64,000 bases of DNA, from positions 265,801 through 329,800 of the forward strand of contig NZ_RAPY01000008.1 in the NCBI RefSeq assembly GCF_003610355.1, read 5' to 3'. The translations under genes were made by a program, and so were the position numbers. Shown here one piece after another: positions 54,002 to 63,690 of the stretch (positions are counted from its first letter, which is position 1; every line of letters begins with the position of its first letter). The DNA is from Sphingobacterium detergens (GTDB lineage: Bacteria; Bacteroidota; Bacteroidia; Sphingobacteriales; Sphingobacteriaceae). The notes under the pieces are model-generated. The model did no database searches, was not told the DNA's origin, and saw only the letters and a list, made by a program, of their open reading frames with translations.

Positions 54002-56653
54002 TTATTGATAGTTGATTTTTATTACTTTTAGTCCCGTTGCTGGCAGGGTGATTTTCCACCCTGGAGATGCTGACATTCCGATTTCATTCTCCCCATTGGC
54101 ATTGAGAAGAAAAGCCTCCCGCTGCTCTGATCCAAATAGACGCCAGGATTGACCTTTATCCACCCTGAGTTGAATCTCCTGCTGATCCACACTATTGTTT
54201 AGCAAAACAATATAGAGCTCCTTAGTATCACTGTTCGTTGCCAGGATATAATCTATCTGCGCATTATCGAGGCTGATAAGTCCCTTTTTCATTTTCAAAT
54301 CGACAGACCTGCCAAATATTCTCCCTTTATCAAAGCCATAACTGCGGTGTGGCCCAACTTTAGGTGTTATAAATCCACTCGGAAAGGAAATTTTACCATT
54401 GGAACGAACCGTTGCTTCGGAGAGCAGATAATCGGTAATCCATCCCAATTGCCACCAGGCATGATGTGGAAATGGCCCGGCCCCTTTATTCATTGCATCC
54501 CAGTAATAGGAAGCGACTCCGGTATTGGCATCCACAAAAGCATCCCGTCCCCAGGCTGCAGCTCTTGCCATATCTAGCAATAAACTATCTTTCGTCTGTG
54601 CATACAGTCTTACAAACAGCCCCGCATGACTCGATAACAGAATAGGGCCATGATGATTTGCAGAGCCCATAATACCTCCATGTTCAAATCCCAGCCCCGC
54701 TTGACTGATTTCCCAATCTTGACGAGCGGTCCCATTCACACGTTTGATCTCGCGAGAGGGGATCGGATGCGTATAGATCGAAGTTGTATAGTATCTGGTG
54801 ACCTGATAAGCTGCTGCTTGATAGCGTGGATCCTTGGTCAATGTATACATATCGAGGAGGGCTTGTATAGACTGTGCTGTTGCAAAATCAGGTGCAAATC
54901 GCGTATCACCACAGACACCCAGGAACCATCCTTTTTTTGCGGCATGTTCGACAAACCAGTTTGCGGCCCTAATTGCTCCAGCTCGATATTTTTCGTCCTT
55001 TAGCAACTGATGCGCAACCAAGAGTCCATAAAATGTTGGTCGGAGATCGGATAGGTCCTCAAACATGGGACGACCTGACTTATTATCATATGCAACCTCC
55101 CAGTGTCCATCGGGATGCATTGTTGACAACAGCCAATCTGCGGCTTTACGCAAGGCTTGTTTAAGATCAGATCGATCTGGTTCAAAAAGCAATATATTGC
55201 CGATATCCATCAACATGTAATAGCTGGTGCCAATGGGTTCGCTATACGGCCCCCATTCTTCGGTAAACTGTTGACTGCGATATAGGTAATACTGCCCGGC
55301 AGCTGATCCATAAAAGAACCCGGGCTCTCGCTGTTGTTGCTGCAACTTGAAGTTTAGGGCTGCAGGGAGTCGTTGCTGTTTGAGTGTGGTATCTCCAGTC
55401 AGTCTAGCCAGCATCCACATCGCACCATAATCAGAGTTTTTCATGGCATCTTTTGCAGATCCATACACGCCACCCAGATAATCCTGAGCACCAATCACCG
55501 TATTCCTGTCATTTACGGTCCGCCACTTGGAAGTGCTATCTGCTAAGACATAATCATACATCGCGTAAAGGCGATCCGTTAAGGAACGATTCGTCTCTTT
55601 CAATTTTAAAAAATTACTAAACTTATAAACATCTTTTATCACATGCCCTAGGACATTGTACCACGAAGTTTGCTGAATTGTATATCGAAAAGAAAATGTG
55701 ATCTCTTGTCCTTCGTTCAAGTAAGAGCCAGCCTCACCCAGTACTGGATGATAGAGTGTCGGTGAAAGCTCGTTATTTCTATTCATCAATGACAATCCAA
55801 GTTTCCAGTCCGCATGAGTCTTTGTATCATGCAACCAGGGATCCCTTGCAGTTCCGGGTTCAGCTACGGTCGCTAAGGTCACTCCAGATTGTGTCGTTAA
55901 CAGCGCCGCTAATGTAGAGGCTGTACGTTCACGGACAATGACCGGACGATCAGGGATACCATGTCCGTAAGCGTAGGCATCCACAAAGTCAGGATTGAGC
56001 GCTGCTCCTTGGAATAATCCCGGAATCACCGCCCACTGAAACTGCTTGCGATCACCAATCGCTAGTGATGGCGACGACAGGGAATAATAACCGCTTTGTT
56101 TCGCTTTTAAAGTCATCTGTACACGGATATCATGCGTATGATCTGGATCAAGGTTCCATTCTTCTGACAGGGCAATTTTTTCGTTTTCGTATTGAAATCT
56201 CAACCCCGAGGGTGAAGCTGAAGCCACTATAGTCGGCTGATAGTGTAATACTTCACCAGCTGTATTTAGGCTTACAGGTGATAAACTTTGCGACCAGATT
56301 GGAATTACATAACGATATTGAGAGTCTGGAAAATGAATGAGCTTCCCATCGTGATCATAAACAGTCGCAGATTTATCTAGTGGCTTATGTTTAGCGTAAA
56401 GGATCGTTCGCTGCTGAGTCGCCATCGTTAGCTGTTTTTTTCCTCCCGCTCCATCTTTCAAGGCGAGGGATTGAAGCTGATAGCCATTTTTACCCTCACG
56501 CCAGATCAGTTGCAGCACACTATTTTCTAGGTGGACATCAGCCCCGCTTTGTGCGAAAACACTTGCGAAGCATAAAAATGGCAGTATCATCATCGTCTTC
56601 CATACCCCAGCGCAATGACTGTATCGTCTATTTAACCGTTGCATATCGATCAT
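54002..56653 (-). CDS. Large secreted enzyme-like protein of unassigned family (predicted alpha-barrel)
   Basis: 883 residues with a signal peptide (MMILPFLCFASVFAQ). The first ~350 residues are beta-rich, resembling the super-sandwich domain found before (alpha/alpha)6 barrels. Residues ~370-770 are helical with the repeated pattern of a six-hairpin barrel: GAMWMLARLTGD, RKAADWLLSTMHPDGHWE, ATAQSIQALLDMYTLTKDPRYQ and SHAGLFVRLYAQTKDSLLLDM. A C-terminal beta domain closes it. HHGPILLSSHAG and FPHHAWWQLGW are striking candidate active-site segments. I cannot place it in a named family. ATG 56653 overlaps the upstream stop as ATGA, so coupling supports this start. Confidence 0.75.
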   Translation of the reverse strand: MIDMQRLNRRYSHCAGVWKTMMILPFLCFASVFAQSGADVHLENSVLQLIWREGKNGYQLQSLALKDGAGGKKQLTMATQQRTILYAKHKPLDKSATVYDHDGKLIHFPDSQYRYVIPIWSQSLSPVSLNTAGEVLHYQPTIVASASPSGLRFQYENEKIALSEEWNLDPDHTHDIRVQMTLKAKQSGYYSLSSPSLAIGDRKQFQWAVIPGLFQGAALNPDFVDAYAYGHGIPDRPVIVRERTASTLAALLTTQSGVTLATVAEPGTARDPWLHDTKTHADWKLGLSLMNRNNELSPTLYHPVLGEAGSYLNEGQEITFSFRYTIQQTSWYNVLGHVIKDVYKFSNFLKLKETNRSLTDRLYAMYDYVLADSTSKWRTVNDRNTVIGAQDYLGGVYGSAKDAMKNSDYGAMWMLARLTGDTTLKQQRLPAALNFKLQQQQREPGFFYGSAAGQYYLYRSQQFTEEWGPYSEPIGTSYYMLMDIGNILLFEPDRSDLKQALRKAADWLLSTMHPDGHWEVAYDNKSGRPMFEDLSDLRPTFYGLLVAHQLLKDEKYRAGAIRAANWFVEHAAKKGWFLGVCGDTRFAPDFATAQSIQALLDMYTLTKDPRYQAAAYQVTRYYTTSIYTHPIPSREIKRVNGTARQDWEISQAGLGFEHGGIMGSANHHGPILLSSHAGLFVRLYAQTKDSLLLDMARAAAWGRDAFVDANTGVASYYWDAMNKGAGPFPHHAWWQLGWITDYLLSEATVRSNGKISFPSGFITPKVGPHRSYGFDKGRIFGRSVDLKMKKGLISLDNAQIDYILATNSDTKELYIVLLNNSVDQQEIQLRVDKGQSWRLFGSEQREAFLLNANGENEIGMSASPGWKITLPATGLKVIKINYQ

Positions 56654-57534
56654 GGTGTAATGGTTATTGTCACTTCGGCGTGCCCTGCTTTGCGACCACT
56701 ATACCAGTCGGAGGAGGTTTCAAATACAGCTTTATAGACACCTGGGGTCTTGTACACATAGCTGTATTCCCGCAGATTTGAACTAATATTTTTAAGTGCT
56801 ATTCCTTTGTCCGCAATGGATTCCTTTACTTTAAAACCTTTGCTAATTACCCAATCATCATTATCGGTATCGGATGCAACACCGCCATACATCAATAGCT
56901 GTGTTGTCGAAATTGTCCATCCCTTACTGTCATTTAGAAAACTTACGGCATTCCAGCCTGCATTGGATATCGTAGCAACATTCGTCTGCACGCCTTCTGG
57001 CGATATTTTTACCGCATTAAAACTGCGAATGACCCATCTGTTCTGTTGCGGCTTTTGAAAGTCTCTATATCGGAACGCCAGATATATCGATCCTGTATCC
57101 ACTGGACTGAGATAGGATTTTAAGCTTACAGTTCCAGAGGGCGTATTATCTTGCCCGGTGGAGAAAACGGCTTTGTCTGAAATATCTGTCCAGGCGGCTT
57201 TATCAACCTCTTCTTTCGTGTAAATTCCGCTGAAATTATTGGAAACCAACAATTTTAGATTGTCATAGATAACACCCCATTGTACGAGTGTTTTGAAATC
57301 TACCTGTAAATCGTTATCTGCATAAAGGCGATCTTTCAAGTCATAGTTGTGTCCGTTCTCTCCAGAATAGAATACAATATTGTCAGGGGTTCCCTCAAAT
57401 CGGAATACAACGGTATCACCTACCTTGTAACTTGAGGCATTCGTCCTGACCTCCATATCGGCACTGGCGATATCCTCTTTCATACAACTGGCACACAATA
57501 CGGCCAGCATGAGATACATCATCGATATTTTCAT
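56650..57534 (-). CDS. DUF5017-type surface lipoprotein (SusE/F-position glycan-binding candidate)
   Basis: 294 residues with lipobox LCASC (Cys about 17). The immunoglobulin-like stretch YKVGDTVVFRFEGTPDNIVFYSGE is typical of DUF5017 proteins, which occupy the position directly after SusD in Bacteroidota PULs and probably bind glycan at the cell surface. It lies 31 nt after susD and overlaps the next gene by 4 nt. Confidence 0.85.
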   Translation of the reverse strand: MKISMMYLMLAVLCASCMKEDIASADMEVRTNASSYKVGDTVVFRFEGTPDNIVFYSGENGHNYDLKDRLYADNDLQVDFKTLVQWGVIYDNLKLLVSNNFSGIYTKEEVDKAAWTDISDKAVFSTGQDNTPSGTVSLKSYLSPVDTGSIYLAFRYRDFQKPQQNRWVIRSFNAVKISPEGVQTNVATISNAGWNAVSFLNDSKGWTISTTQLLMYGGVASDTDNDDWVISKGFKVKESIADKGIALKNISSNLREYSYVYKTPGVYKAVFETSSDWYSGRKAGHAEVTITITP

Positions 57535-57565
57535 CTGTGTCTATTTATTTTGTGATCCACCAGAT

Positions 57566-59131
57566 TTACCAACCTGGATTTTGGACAATCTGTTTATTAA
57601 TGGTTATCTCTGTATTTGGTATGGGAAACAGCACATTTCTCTCCGTCGTGTTCAGGCCAGCATTACCACCATATCGATGTGCCGCAGGTGCATTGACTGA
57701 AATATCGCGTCCCAAGGCATTCATAGTGGGCATATAAATTCCCCAACGAATTAGATCATGTCTCCGGATACCCTCGAAACAAAATTCACGCAGGCGCTCG
57801 TCTTTTATATAGTCTAGAAAGGCTATTTTATCCATTCCGCTAGGCGCATCACTATCTCCATTAACCTGATTTAACGCCTTACCAAAAGCTCTCCTACGCA
57901 CTTGATTGATTGCTTCATAGGCCGCTGTAGTCGGGGATTCGTTGACCTCATTTTCTGCCTCAGCTTTCATCAGTAATACATCGCTATACCTTATAATTGG
58001 AAAATTAGTTGAATTGGCACTTCTTACTTTGGTACCGGTCTCATACTCCCGTCTCCATTTTCCAGGGTTTCGATCATAAAGTTGAGCTGCACTATAATAT
58101 TGTTTTTGCGTAACTCCCGCCGTGGTCACAAATCGGTAAGGGCTGATACTCCAATCGCGCCGCATCGTATCTTTCTGACCAAACAAATCGTATAATTTGG
58201 CTGTAATCCGCATTGCTCCGCCTGAATACCCAATACGTTCATCGGGACATTCGATACCGTTCTCAATACCAACCATACCAGCCTGATCGATGTTGCCGAT
58301 CTTATTTCCAAACATGCCAACTTCCCAAAGGCATTCTTTCGGCTCATTGATATCTTGTGAATGATTGATAAATATTTGCTTATAATTGGGATTGAGCTGA
58401 TGCTTTCCTGAAGCAATCACTTTATCCGTATATTCGATAACATTTTGATAGCGAGCGTGATCATTGAGCGGCTGTCCCGCCATTTTTAGAAACACACGGG
58501 CTAGTACGGCCTGAACAGCCGTTTTGCACACTCTTTCATTAGCCACTACTCCACTTTCGTAAACCAGGTTTTCCGCTTCCTGCATATCTTTTACAATTTG
58601 CGTATACAAAGCCGCCAGGGTCGCCTGAGCTGGGTAAGGGTCGTTGGGAGACTGGGTAGAAGATAGTTTTAAAGGAACTTTTCCAAAGAAATCGGTTAGG
58701 ATATAATAGTAATATCCGCGCATAAAGAGTGCTTCGCCCTTGATGGCGTTTCTTTTGGTGATATCCATCTCTACACGATCAACATTTTCCAATAATAGAT
58801 TTGCTCTATTTATCCCTTCGTATAAGGTTTCCCATAATCTAGTAATGTCCAAATCAGCAGCGTCCATGACCATCACTCGAATATTGTTGATTGATATATT
58901 CTTGAAATAGGCCTCATCACTAACGACAAGATAGCTAAAAAGCCCACGGCTATACATCCGCCCATAGGTGTCAATCAGCCTGTTATAGACTCCATTGAGA
59001 CTATTCATCAATTCGCTTTCATTTCGAAAATATTTTTCAGTGGTCACAAAGTCAGGTTCTTTATCCAGCAATTTGGAACATGAACTGGTTAGACAGGCAA
59101 TACATATAGAAAAAATAAAAATGCGTTTCAT
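57566..59131 (-). CDS. susD: SusD/RagB family nutrient-binding outer-membrane lipoprotein
   Basis: 521 residues. The lipobox TSSC is at residue ~18, then SKLLDKEPDFVTTEKYF. TPR-like helical SusD architecture is visible (RANLLLENVDRVEMD, AEALFMRGYYYYILTDFFGKVPL with minor variation) and the C-terminal conserved RREFCFEGIRRHDLIRWG-like segment. SusD caps its SusC partner and delivers glycans to the channel. Starts 17 nt after susC, in the standard pair order. Substrate specificity is not readable from sequence. Confidence 0.96.
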   Translation of the reverse strand: MKRIFIFSICIACLTSSCSKLLDKEPDFVTTEKYFRNESELMNSLNGVYNRLIDTYGRMYSRGLFSYLVVSDEAYFKNISINNIRVMVMDAADLDITRLWETLYEGINRANLLLENVDRVEMDITKRNAIKGEALFMRGYYYYILTDFFGKVPLKLSSTQSPNDPYPAQATLAALYTQIVKDMQEAENLVYESGVVANERVCKTAVQAVLARVFLKMAGQPLNDHARYQNVIEYTDKVIASGKHQLNPNYKQIFINHSQDINEPKECLWEVGMFGNKIGNIDQAGMVGIENGIECPDERIGYSGGAMRITAKLYDLFGQKDTMRRDWSISPYRFVTTAGVTQKQYYSAAQLYDRNPGKWRREYETGTKVRSANSTNFPIIRYSDVLLMKAEAENEVNESPTTAAYEAINQVRRRAFGKALNQVNGDSDAPSGMDKIAFLDYIKDERLREFCFEGIRRHDLIRWGIYMPTMNALGRDISVNAPAAHRYGGNAGLNTTERNVLFPIPNTEITINKQIVQNPGW

Positions 59132-59148
59132 CTTGATCCAAGGTTAGT

Positions 59149-62100
59149 TTAAAAATTAAGGTCAATTCCGACTGTCATCGTACGAGGGCGCGGATAAGCG
59201 GACCAATCAAACGAAGGTGTCAATGCTCCAGGACGGGTGCTCACTTCGGGATCGAGCCCTGAATATTTTGTCCATGTAACTAGATTTTGTGCAGCGACAT
59301 AAAGTCGTATGGATTTCATTCGTAATCTTCGGAGCTGATCAGCATTGAAAGTATATCCTAAAGACAGGGTCTTGAGTCGTAAATAGGATCCATCCTCAAT
59401 TGTTCTGGAAGAATACACTGCTGGCCCCTGACCGCCGACACGATATAGCGCGTTGGTCTGGTTTTCCGGTGTCCAACGATCAGCAAAAGAAGCAAACATA
59501 TTCAGAAAACCGCGAGCGACAGGATCTCCGCCTTCAAACTCAATGCGATTGGCATTTAAGATATCCCCGCCATAGCTCCATTGTAAAAAAACATTCAGAT
59601 CGAAGTTTTTATAATTGAAGTTATTGTTAAATCCGCCGATATGTTTTGGATTTGGATTGCCTATTATTGTCAGGTCATAATTGTCAACCTGTCCATCGCC
59701 ATTGATATCCTTAAAGCGAATATCACCTGGTTTAATGCTTGCTCTGGGGACTCCATTATTGGGTTGCCCCGCTTTCAGTAGATAATTTCCGTTGACGAGG
59801 TCAAAATCTGCGTACTGATAGACACCATCAAAAAGATACCCATAAAACAAGGCTATTGGCTGTCCTGGTATTGCGATATAAGGATATGCATTATTGAAAT
59901 TTCCCCAAGTGACACGTGTTGCCAAACTCGGCTCTCCTTCATTGAGTTCAAGAACTTTGTTTTTATTAAATGCAATATTAAAACTTGAACTCCATGAGAA
60001 ATTTGGAGTCTGTATGTTTTTGGTCTCCACTGTAAATTCGATACCGCTGTTAGATACCCGACCGATATTTTTGAAGCCTGTCAGGAATCCCATACTGGGA
60101 GCCAACGTTGCATTCAATAATAGGTCACGTGTCTCCTTGTGATAATAATCTGTTGTAAGGGACACTCTATTCTTGAGTATGGAGAGGTCGAGACCAACAT
60201 TGGTTTGAACGGTGGTCTCCCATTTTAAGTTTGGATTTCCAAGATTCGTCGGTACCATTCCCTGACCAGCACTGTTACCTACACTGTAGCCTGAAGCGGG
60301 ATTCATCTGTAAGGCCGTTAGTGATGCATACTCTGATACACGATTATTTCCGGTAGAACCTATGCCTACGCGCAATTTTGCATCACTGATAATCTTGATC
60401 GGTTTCAAAAAGTTTTCCTCTTTCAATCGCCACGCAAAAGATCCCGAAGGGAAATAAGCCCATCTGTTGGATTTCGGAAATTTAGAGGAGCCGTCACTTC
60501 TGAAAGACAGTGTCAGCAAATACTTTGATCGATAATTATAATCAACCCGCCCCAAATAAGATATCAGTCCATTGGATGCGTCAGTCACTGGCGCCATCGT
60601 AATCTGTCCTTCGTCCAGGCCTTTAATACCTAATGATTCATTGGGTACCAAAATGGACGTAAATCCGTTGGTATAATTTCGGACATCTTGCACAGTGAAC
60701 CCGACGACCGCCTTTAGCCGATGCCCCCCATTAAATTTCTTGTCATAAGACAGGGTATTCTCATTTAATAGATTAGTGACTTCGTTATTCCAAATAGAAC
60801 CATTTACTTTATTGTTTGAAAAGGGATGTCCTGCTCTGGATTTTGAGTTAAAGAATACTTCCCGTCGTTGGTTTATACGCGTATAGCCACCAGTAGCCCT
60901 AAACGTCAACTCCGATCCCAATTTATATTCCAGATAACCATTAGCAACAAGATTTGTACTGAACAGGGGATTATACTCATTCTGCACAGCGAGATAAGGA
61001 TTGATCCGTAAATCGGTACCTAAGCTTGGGTCCATATCCGGATCAAACAGATCGTCTATCAAAGAAGCATCCGTCAGCGCATTTCCAGTGATCGGCCGAA
61101 ACCCCCAGAGCCCATACATCAGGCTCGCAGTCGGGCTAGGTTGAGATTCTGACACCACGGTACCATATCGTTTAAAGGCCGTATAGTTTAGATTCAAGCC
61201 TACTTTCAATTTGTTATTTATAGTCTGATCCAACACTACTCTTCCTTGATATTTATTAAATCCACTGTTTAGGATTATCCCATCCTGATCCAAAAATGAT
61301 CCAGAGATTGCATATCGTGTACGATCGGTCCCCCCACGTATCGCTATAGAATGGTTGTGGGTAACAGCTTTTCTAAAAACTTTGTCCTGCCAATTGATTC
61401 CCTCCATATTGTGATAATCTTCAAGGGTTTTACCATCCTTTAGGTATATATTTGTATACAGGGTGGGATTCTGTTCCAATTGATATTTCACGAATTCGTA
61501 TGGATTTAGCAGTTCTTGCGTTTTTAGGATCTGATTGAGTCCTACCCAACCGTTGTAGTTAATGACCGGGGTTCCAACTTTACCTTTTTTTGTTGTAATA
61601 AGAATCACCCCGTTGGCTCCTCTAGCGCCGTAAATCGCTGTCGCAGAAGCATCCTTCAACACCTCCAATGACTCAATCTCTTCGGGATTAATGGTATTCC
61701 CAACAGATGTTTCAACCGGAAATCCATCAACGACATAGAGTGGAGAGTTATCTTGTGTCACCGAGTTATTACCCCGAATAACGATATTGAGTTCCGCTCC
61801 CGGCTGTCCATCATTTGAACTTACCTTAACACCAGCCACTCGACCGGCTAAGGCTTCCTCGAAATTGGCAACAGGGGCTTTACGCATATCTGTCAAATTA
61901 GCTTGACCTACAGCTCCAGTCAAATCGCGTTTGGTTGTTGTCCCATAGCCGATGACAACAACATCATCGAGTATCTGTTCGCTTCGTGAAAGCTGGATAT
62001 TCTGGGAACGATCCAATTTGGCCGCATGTTTTACAGTAACATAGCCAACCATTGAAAAAAGTAACAATTCACCTTGAGAGATGGGCGATATCGAAAAATT

Positions 62101-62286
62101 ACCCAATGAGTCTGTGGAAGTTGTTACAGTTTTATACTGATTAGATACTGTAACTCCGACCAAAGGAAGCCCTTCGACATCCATCACTCTTCCTTTGACA
62201 GAAGTGGGCTGTTGTCCAAAGGAGGACAACGTTAGAAAAAAAATCCCCAATAAAAGCAGAGCCGCCTTTAGATGAAATAGAGTCAT
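59149..62286 (-). CDS. susC: SusC/RagA family TonB-dependent outer-membrane transporter
   Basis: 1045 residues. Signal peptide, then a carboxypeptidase-regulatory-like domain (VKGRVMDVEGLPLVGVTV, about 28-110), a TonB-dependent plug (VVVIGYGTTTKRDLTGAVG; ATAIYGARGANGVILITTKKG) and a C-terminal 22-stranded barrel ending in VGIDLNF. It imports oligosaccharides bound by SusD, energised by TonB. First gene of the PUL, with a recognisable promoter at 62348-62377 and a candidate operator between promoter and start. Confidence 0.97.
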   Translation of the reverse strand: MTLFHLKAALLLLGIFFLTLSSFGQQPTSVKGRVMDVEGLPLVGVTVSNQYKTVTTSTDSLGNFSISPISQGELLLFSMVGYVTVKHAAKLDRSQNIQLSRSEQILDDVVVIGYGTTTKRDLTGAVGQANLTDMRKAPVANFEEALAGRVAGVKVSSNDGQPGAELNIVIRGNNSVTQDNSPLYVVDGFPVETSVGNTINPEEIESLEVLKDASATAIYGARGANGVILITTKKGKVGTPVINYNGWVGLNQILKTQELLNPYEFVKYQLEQNPTLYTNIYLKDGKTLEDYHNMEGINWQDKVFRKAVTHNHSIAIRGGTDRTRYAISGSFLDQDGIILNSGFNKYQGRVVLDQTINNKLKVGLNLNYTAFKRYGTVVSESQPSPTASLMYGLWGFRPITGNALTDASLIDDLFDPDMDPSLGTDLRINPYLAVQNEYNPLFSTNLVANGYLEYKLGSELTFRATGGYTRINQRREVFFNSKSRAGHPFSNNKVNGSIWNNEVTNLLNENTLSYDKKFNGGHRLKAVVGFTVQDVRNYTNGFTSILVPNESLGIKGLDEGQITMAPVTDASNGLISYLGRVDYNYRSKYLLTLSFRSDGSSKFPKSNRWAYFPSGSFAWRLKEENFLKPIKIISDAKLRVGIGSTGNNRVSEYASLTALQMNPASGYSVGNSAGQGMVPTNLGNPNLKWETTVQTNVGLDLSILKNRVSLTTDYYHKETRDLLLNATLAPSMGFLTGFKNIGRVSNSGIEFTVETKNIQTPNFSWSSSFNIAFNKNKVLELNEGEPSLATRVTWGNFNNAYPYIAIPGQPIALFYGYLFDGVYQYADFDLVNGNYLLKAGQPNNGVPRASIKPGDIRFKDINGDGQVDNYDLTIIGNPNPKHIGGFNNNFNYKNFDLNVFLQWSYGGDILNANRIEFEGGDPVARGFLNMFASFADRWTPENQTNALYRVGGQGPAVYSSRTIEDGSYLRLKTLSLGYTFNADQLRRLRMKSIRLYVAAQNLVTWTKYSGLDPEVSTRPGALTPSFDWSAYPRPRTMTVGIDLNF

Positions 62287-62320
62287 AATAGTATTTATAA
62301 TTAGTTATTCGTTGCAATCT

Positions 62321-62338
62321 AGTCTGGTCTAGACTGGT
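62321..62338. promoter_or_regulatory. Candidate operator: AG(T/A)CTGGT direct repeat
   Basis: Two 8-bp words, AGTCTGGT (62321-62328) and AGACTGGT (62331-62338), repeat with 10-bp spacing (one helix turn). They straddle a TCTAGA core and are placed at the predicted susC transcription start. A likely binding site for the divergent regulator (inference). Confidence 0.5.
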
Positions 62339-62347
62339 TTGCTTTTA

Positions 62348-62377
62348 TAAAAGTATAAATTATATTTGCCCCTGCAA
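62348..62377 (-). promoter_or_regulatory. Bacteroidota-type promoter of susC
   Basis: On the minus strand, TTG (62375-62377), a 19-nt spacer and TACTTTTA (62348-62355) fit the -33/-7 pattern, with A for the last G. The transcript would start near 62341, leaving a leader of about 55 nt before the susC ATG. Confidence 0.6.
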
Positions 62378-62472
62378 AAAAAAATTAAAAAAAGATGTAG
62401 TTTCTTCTTGAGAATATCTTCAAGGGGGGAGAAAATCATCAAACTTATTCCGTTATCTGAATAATATCAAGA

Positions 62473-62504
62473 CTTGCATATAAAAACAAGTTTATCTAAG
62501 TTTG
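62473..62504 (+). promoter_or_regulatory. Bacteroidota-type promoter of the PUL regulator gene
   Basis: TTG (62474-62476), a 20-nt spacer and TAAGTTTG (62497-62504) match the -33/-7 consensus exactly. It is near-identical to the tamB promoter over 32 nt. Confidence 0.7.
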
Positions 62505-62519
62505 ACTCTATAATCGTAA

Positions 62520-63545
62520 ATGACTATTCATCACATGTCCACTACAAACGAAACAGGCAAGGGGTCTCGCATGAAGTATCTTCAACTAGTAGATCACATT
62601 CATGCATTGATCGAAAAGAACGACCTACATATTGGAGACCGTATTCCCTCTTTAAATCAATTGCAGGACCAACTCGGCATGAGCAAAGAGACGGTTTTGA
62701 AAGGTCTTAATTATCTACTCGAAAAAGGGATAATTGAGTCTGTCTATCGCAAAGGATATTATGTAAAGAAAAAACAGGTGGAGCATTCTTATCGTATCCT
62801 GTTACTTCTGGATAAAATGAATACCATGCGTGAACAGATTTATCAATCTTTGTTAGTTGAGACCAAGGGGACCGCAGCGATCGACGTCTATTTTCATCAT
62901 CACAACTTTAATGTCTTTCGCAATATTATCACCGAAAACATCAACAACTATACGCATTTTGTTATTGTTACATTCCTGAAAGATGATCCATCTTCGATCA
63001 TCAACCTCATACCTCCGAACAAAAGGATTATTATCGATTACAATCAATTGGGACTCTCCGGAAATTATACGGCCATCTATCAGGATTATGAATACGATAT
63101 TTACAACAGCCTTTCCTTATTGCAGAATAATATTCAAAAGTACCAAAGAATCATATTGATCGCACATCCTGAAGCTTTACATGCCGAACATGTCATCAAT
63201 GGTTTCGTCCGATACTGCGAAGAGTCAAGCATCAATTATGACATTATTCCAGACGTAGATGAGACAAAGTTTAAGAAGCATACAGCCTTTATCACCTTTA
63301 GTCGCTACGATTCGGATGACGTATCCATAATTAAATTGGCAAAAAAACATGGATTTACATTGGGCGAGGATATAGGCCTTATTTCATATAATGATACTGA
63401 CGTCAAAGAGATCCTTGAGGGGGGAATTACGGTAATATCTACTGATTTTCGGGCGATGGGAAAAGCGGCAGCTAAGGCTGTACTTCAAAAGAAAACTTTA
63501 AACGAACGCAATCCTACTCAAGTTATCATTCGGAAATCTCTTTAA
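62520..63545 (+). CDS. GntR/LacI-type transcriptional regulator divergent from the PUL
   Basis: 341 residues in the longest form; ATGs at 62535 and 62571 (MKYLQLVDHI) are alternatives, and the last best fits the usual N-terminus. The winged-helix domain (about 18-88; IPSLNQLQDQLGMSKETVLKGLNYLLEKGIIE) is GntR-type. The C-terminal ~240 residues resemble the LacI/periplasmic-binding-protein ligand domain (LGEDIGLISYND; GGITVISTDFRAMGKAAA). Such hybrids sense a sugar and control adjacent transport and catabolic genes. It faces away from susC across a 233-nt region with two promoters and a candidate operator. Confidence 0.9.
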   Translation: MTIHHMSTTNETGKGSRMKYLQLVDHIHALIEKNDLHIGDRIPSLNQLQDQLGMSKETVLKGLNYLLEKGIIESVYRKGYYVKKKQVEHSYRILLLLDKMNTMREQIYQSLLVETKGTAAIDVYFHHHNFNVFRNIITENINNYTHFVIVTFLKDDPSSIINLIPPNKRIIIDYNQLGLSGNYTAIYQDYEYDIYNSLSLLQNNIQKYQRIILIAHPEALHAEHVINGFVRYCEESSINYDIIPDVDETKFKKHTAFITFSRYDSDDVSIIKLAKKHGFTLGEDIGLISYNDTDVKEILEGGITVISTDFRAMGKAAAKAVLQKKTLNERNPTQVIIRKSL

Positions 63546-63690
63546 CATTGTGTGGCTGAGCCTCCTCCGGATCGAACCTCGCAGCTCCTTAAGAGGTCAT
63601 AGGTTCTCATCCCGCCTAGATACAAAAAAAGCCCTAACTTTCGTTAGAGCTTTTTAATCGGGGTGGCAGGATTGGCTCAGCCACACAATG
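63546..63690. repeat. Unit bracketed by perfect 17-bp inverted repeats
   Basis: cattgtgtggctgagcc at 63546-63562, directly after the regulator stop codon, is the exact reverse complement of 63674-63690. The right arm recurs at 63822-63838, but its left partner is not conserved there. The enclosed DNA is the first tRNA-derived unit, so the pair looks like terminal inverted repeats of a small non-coding element or a duplication junction. Confidence 0.8.
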
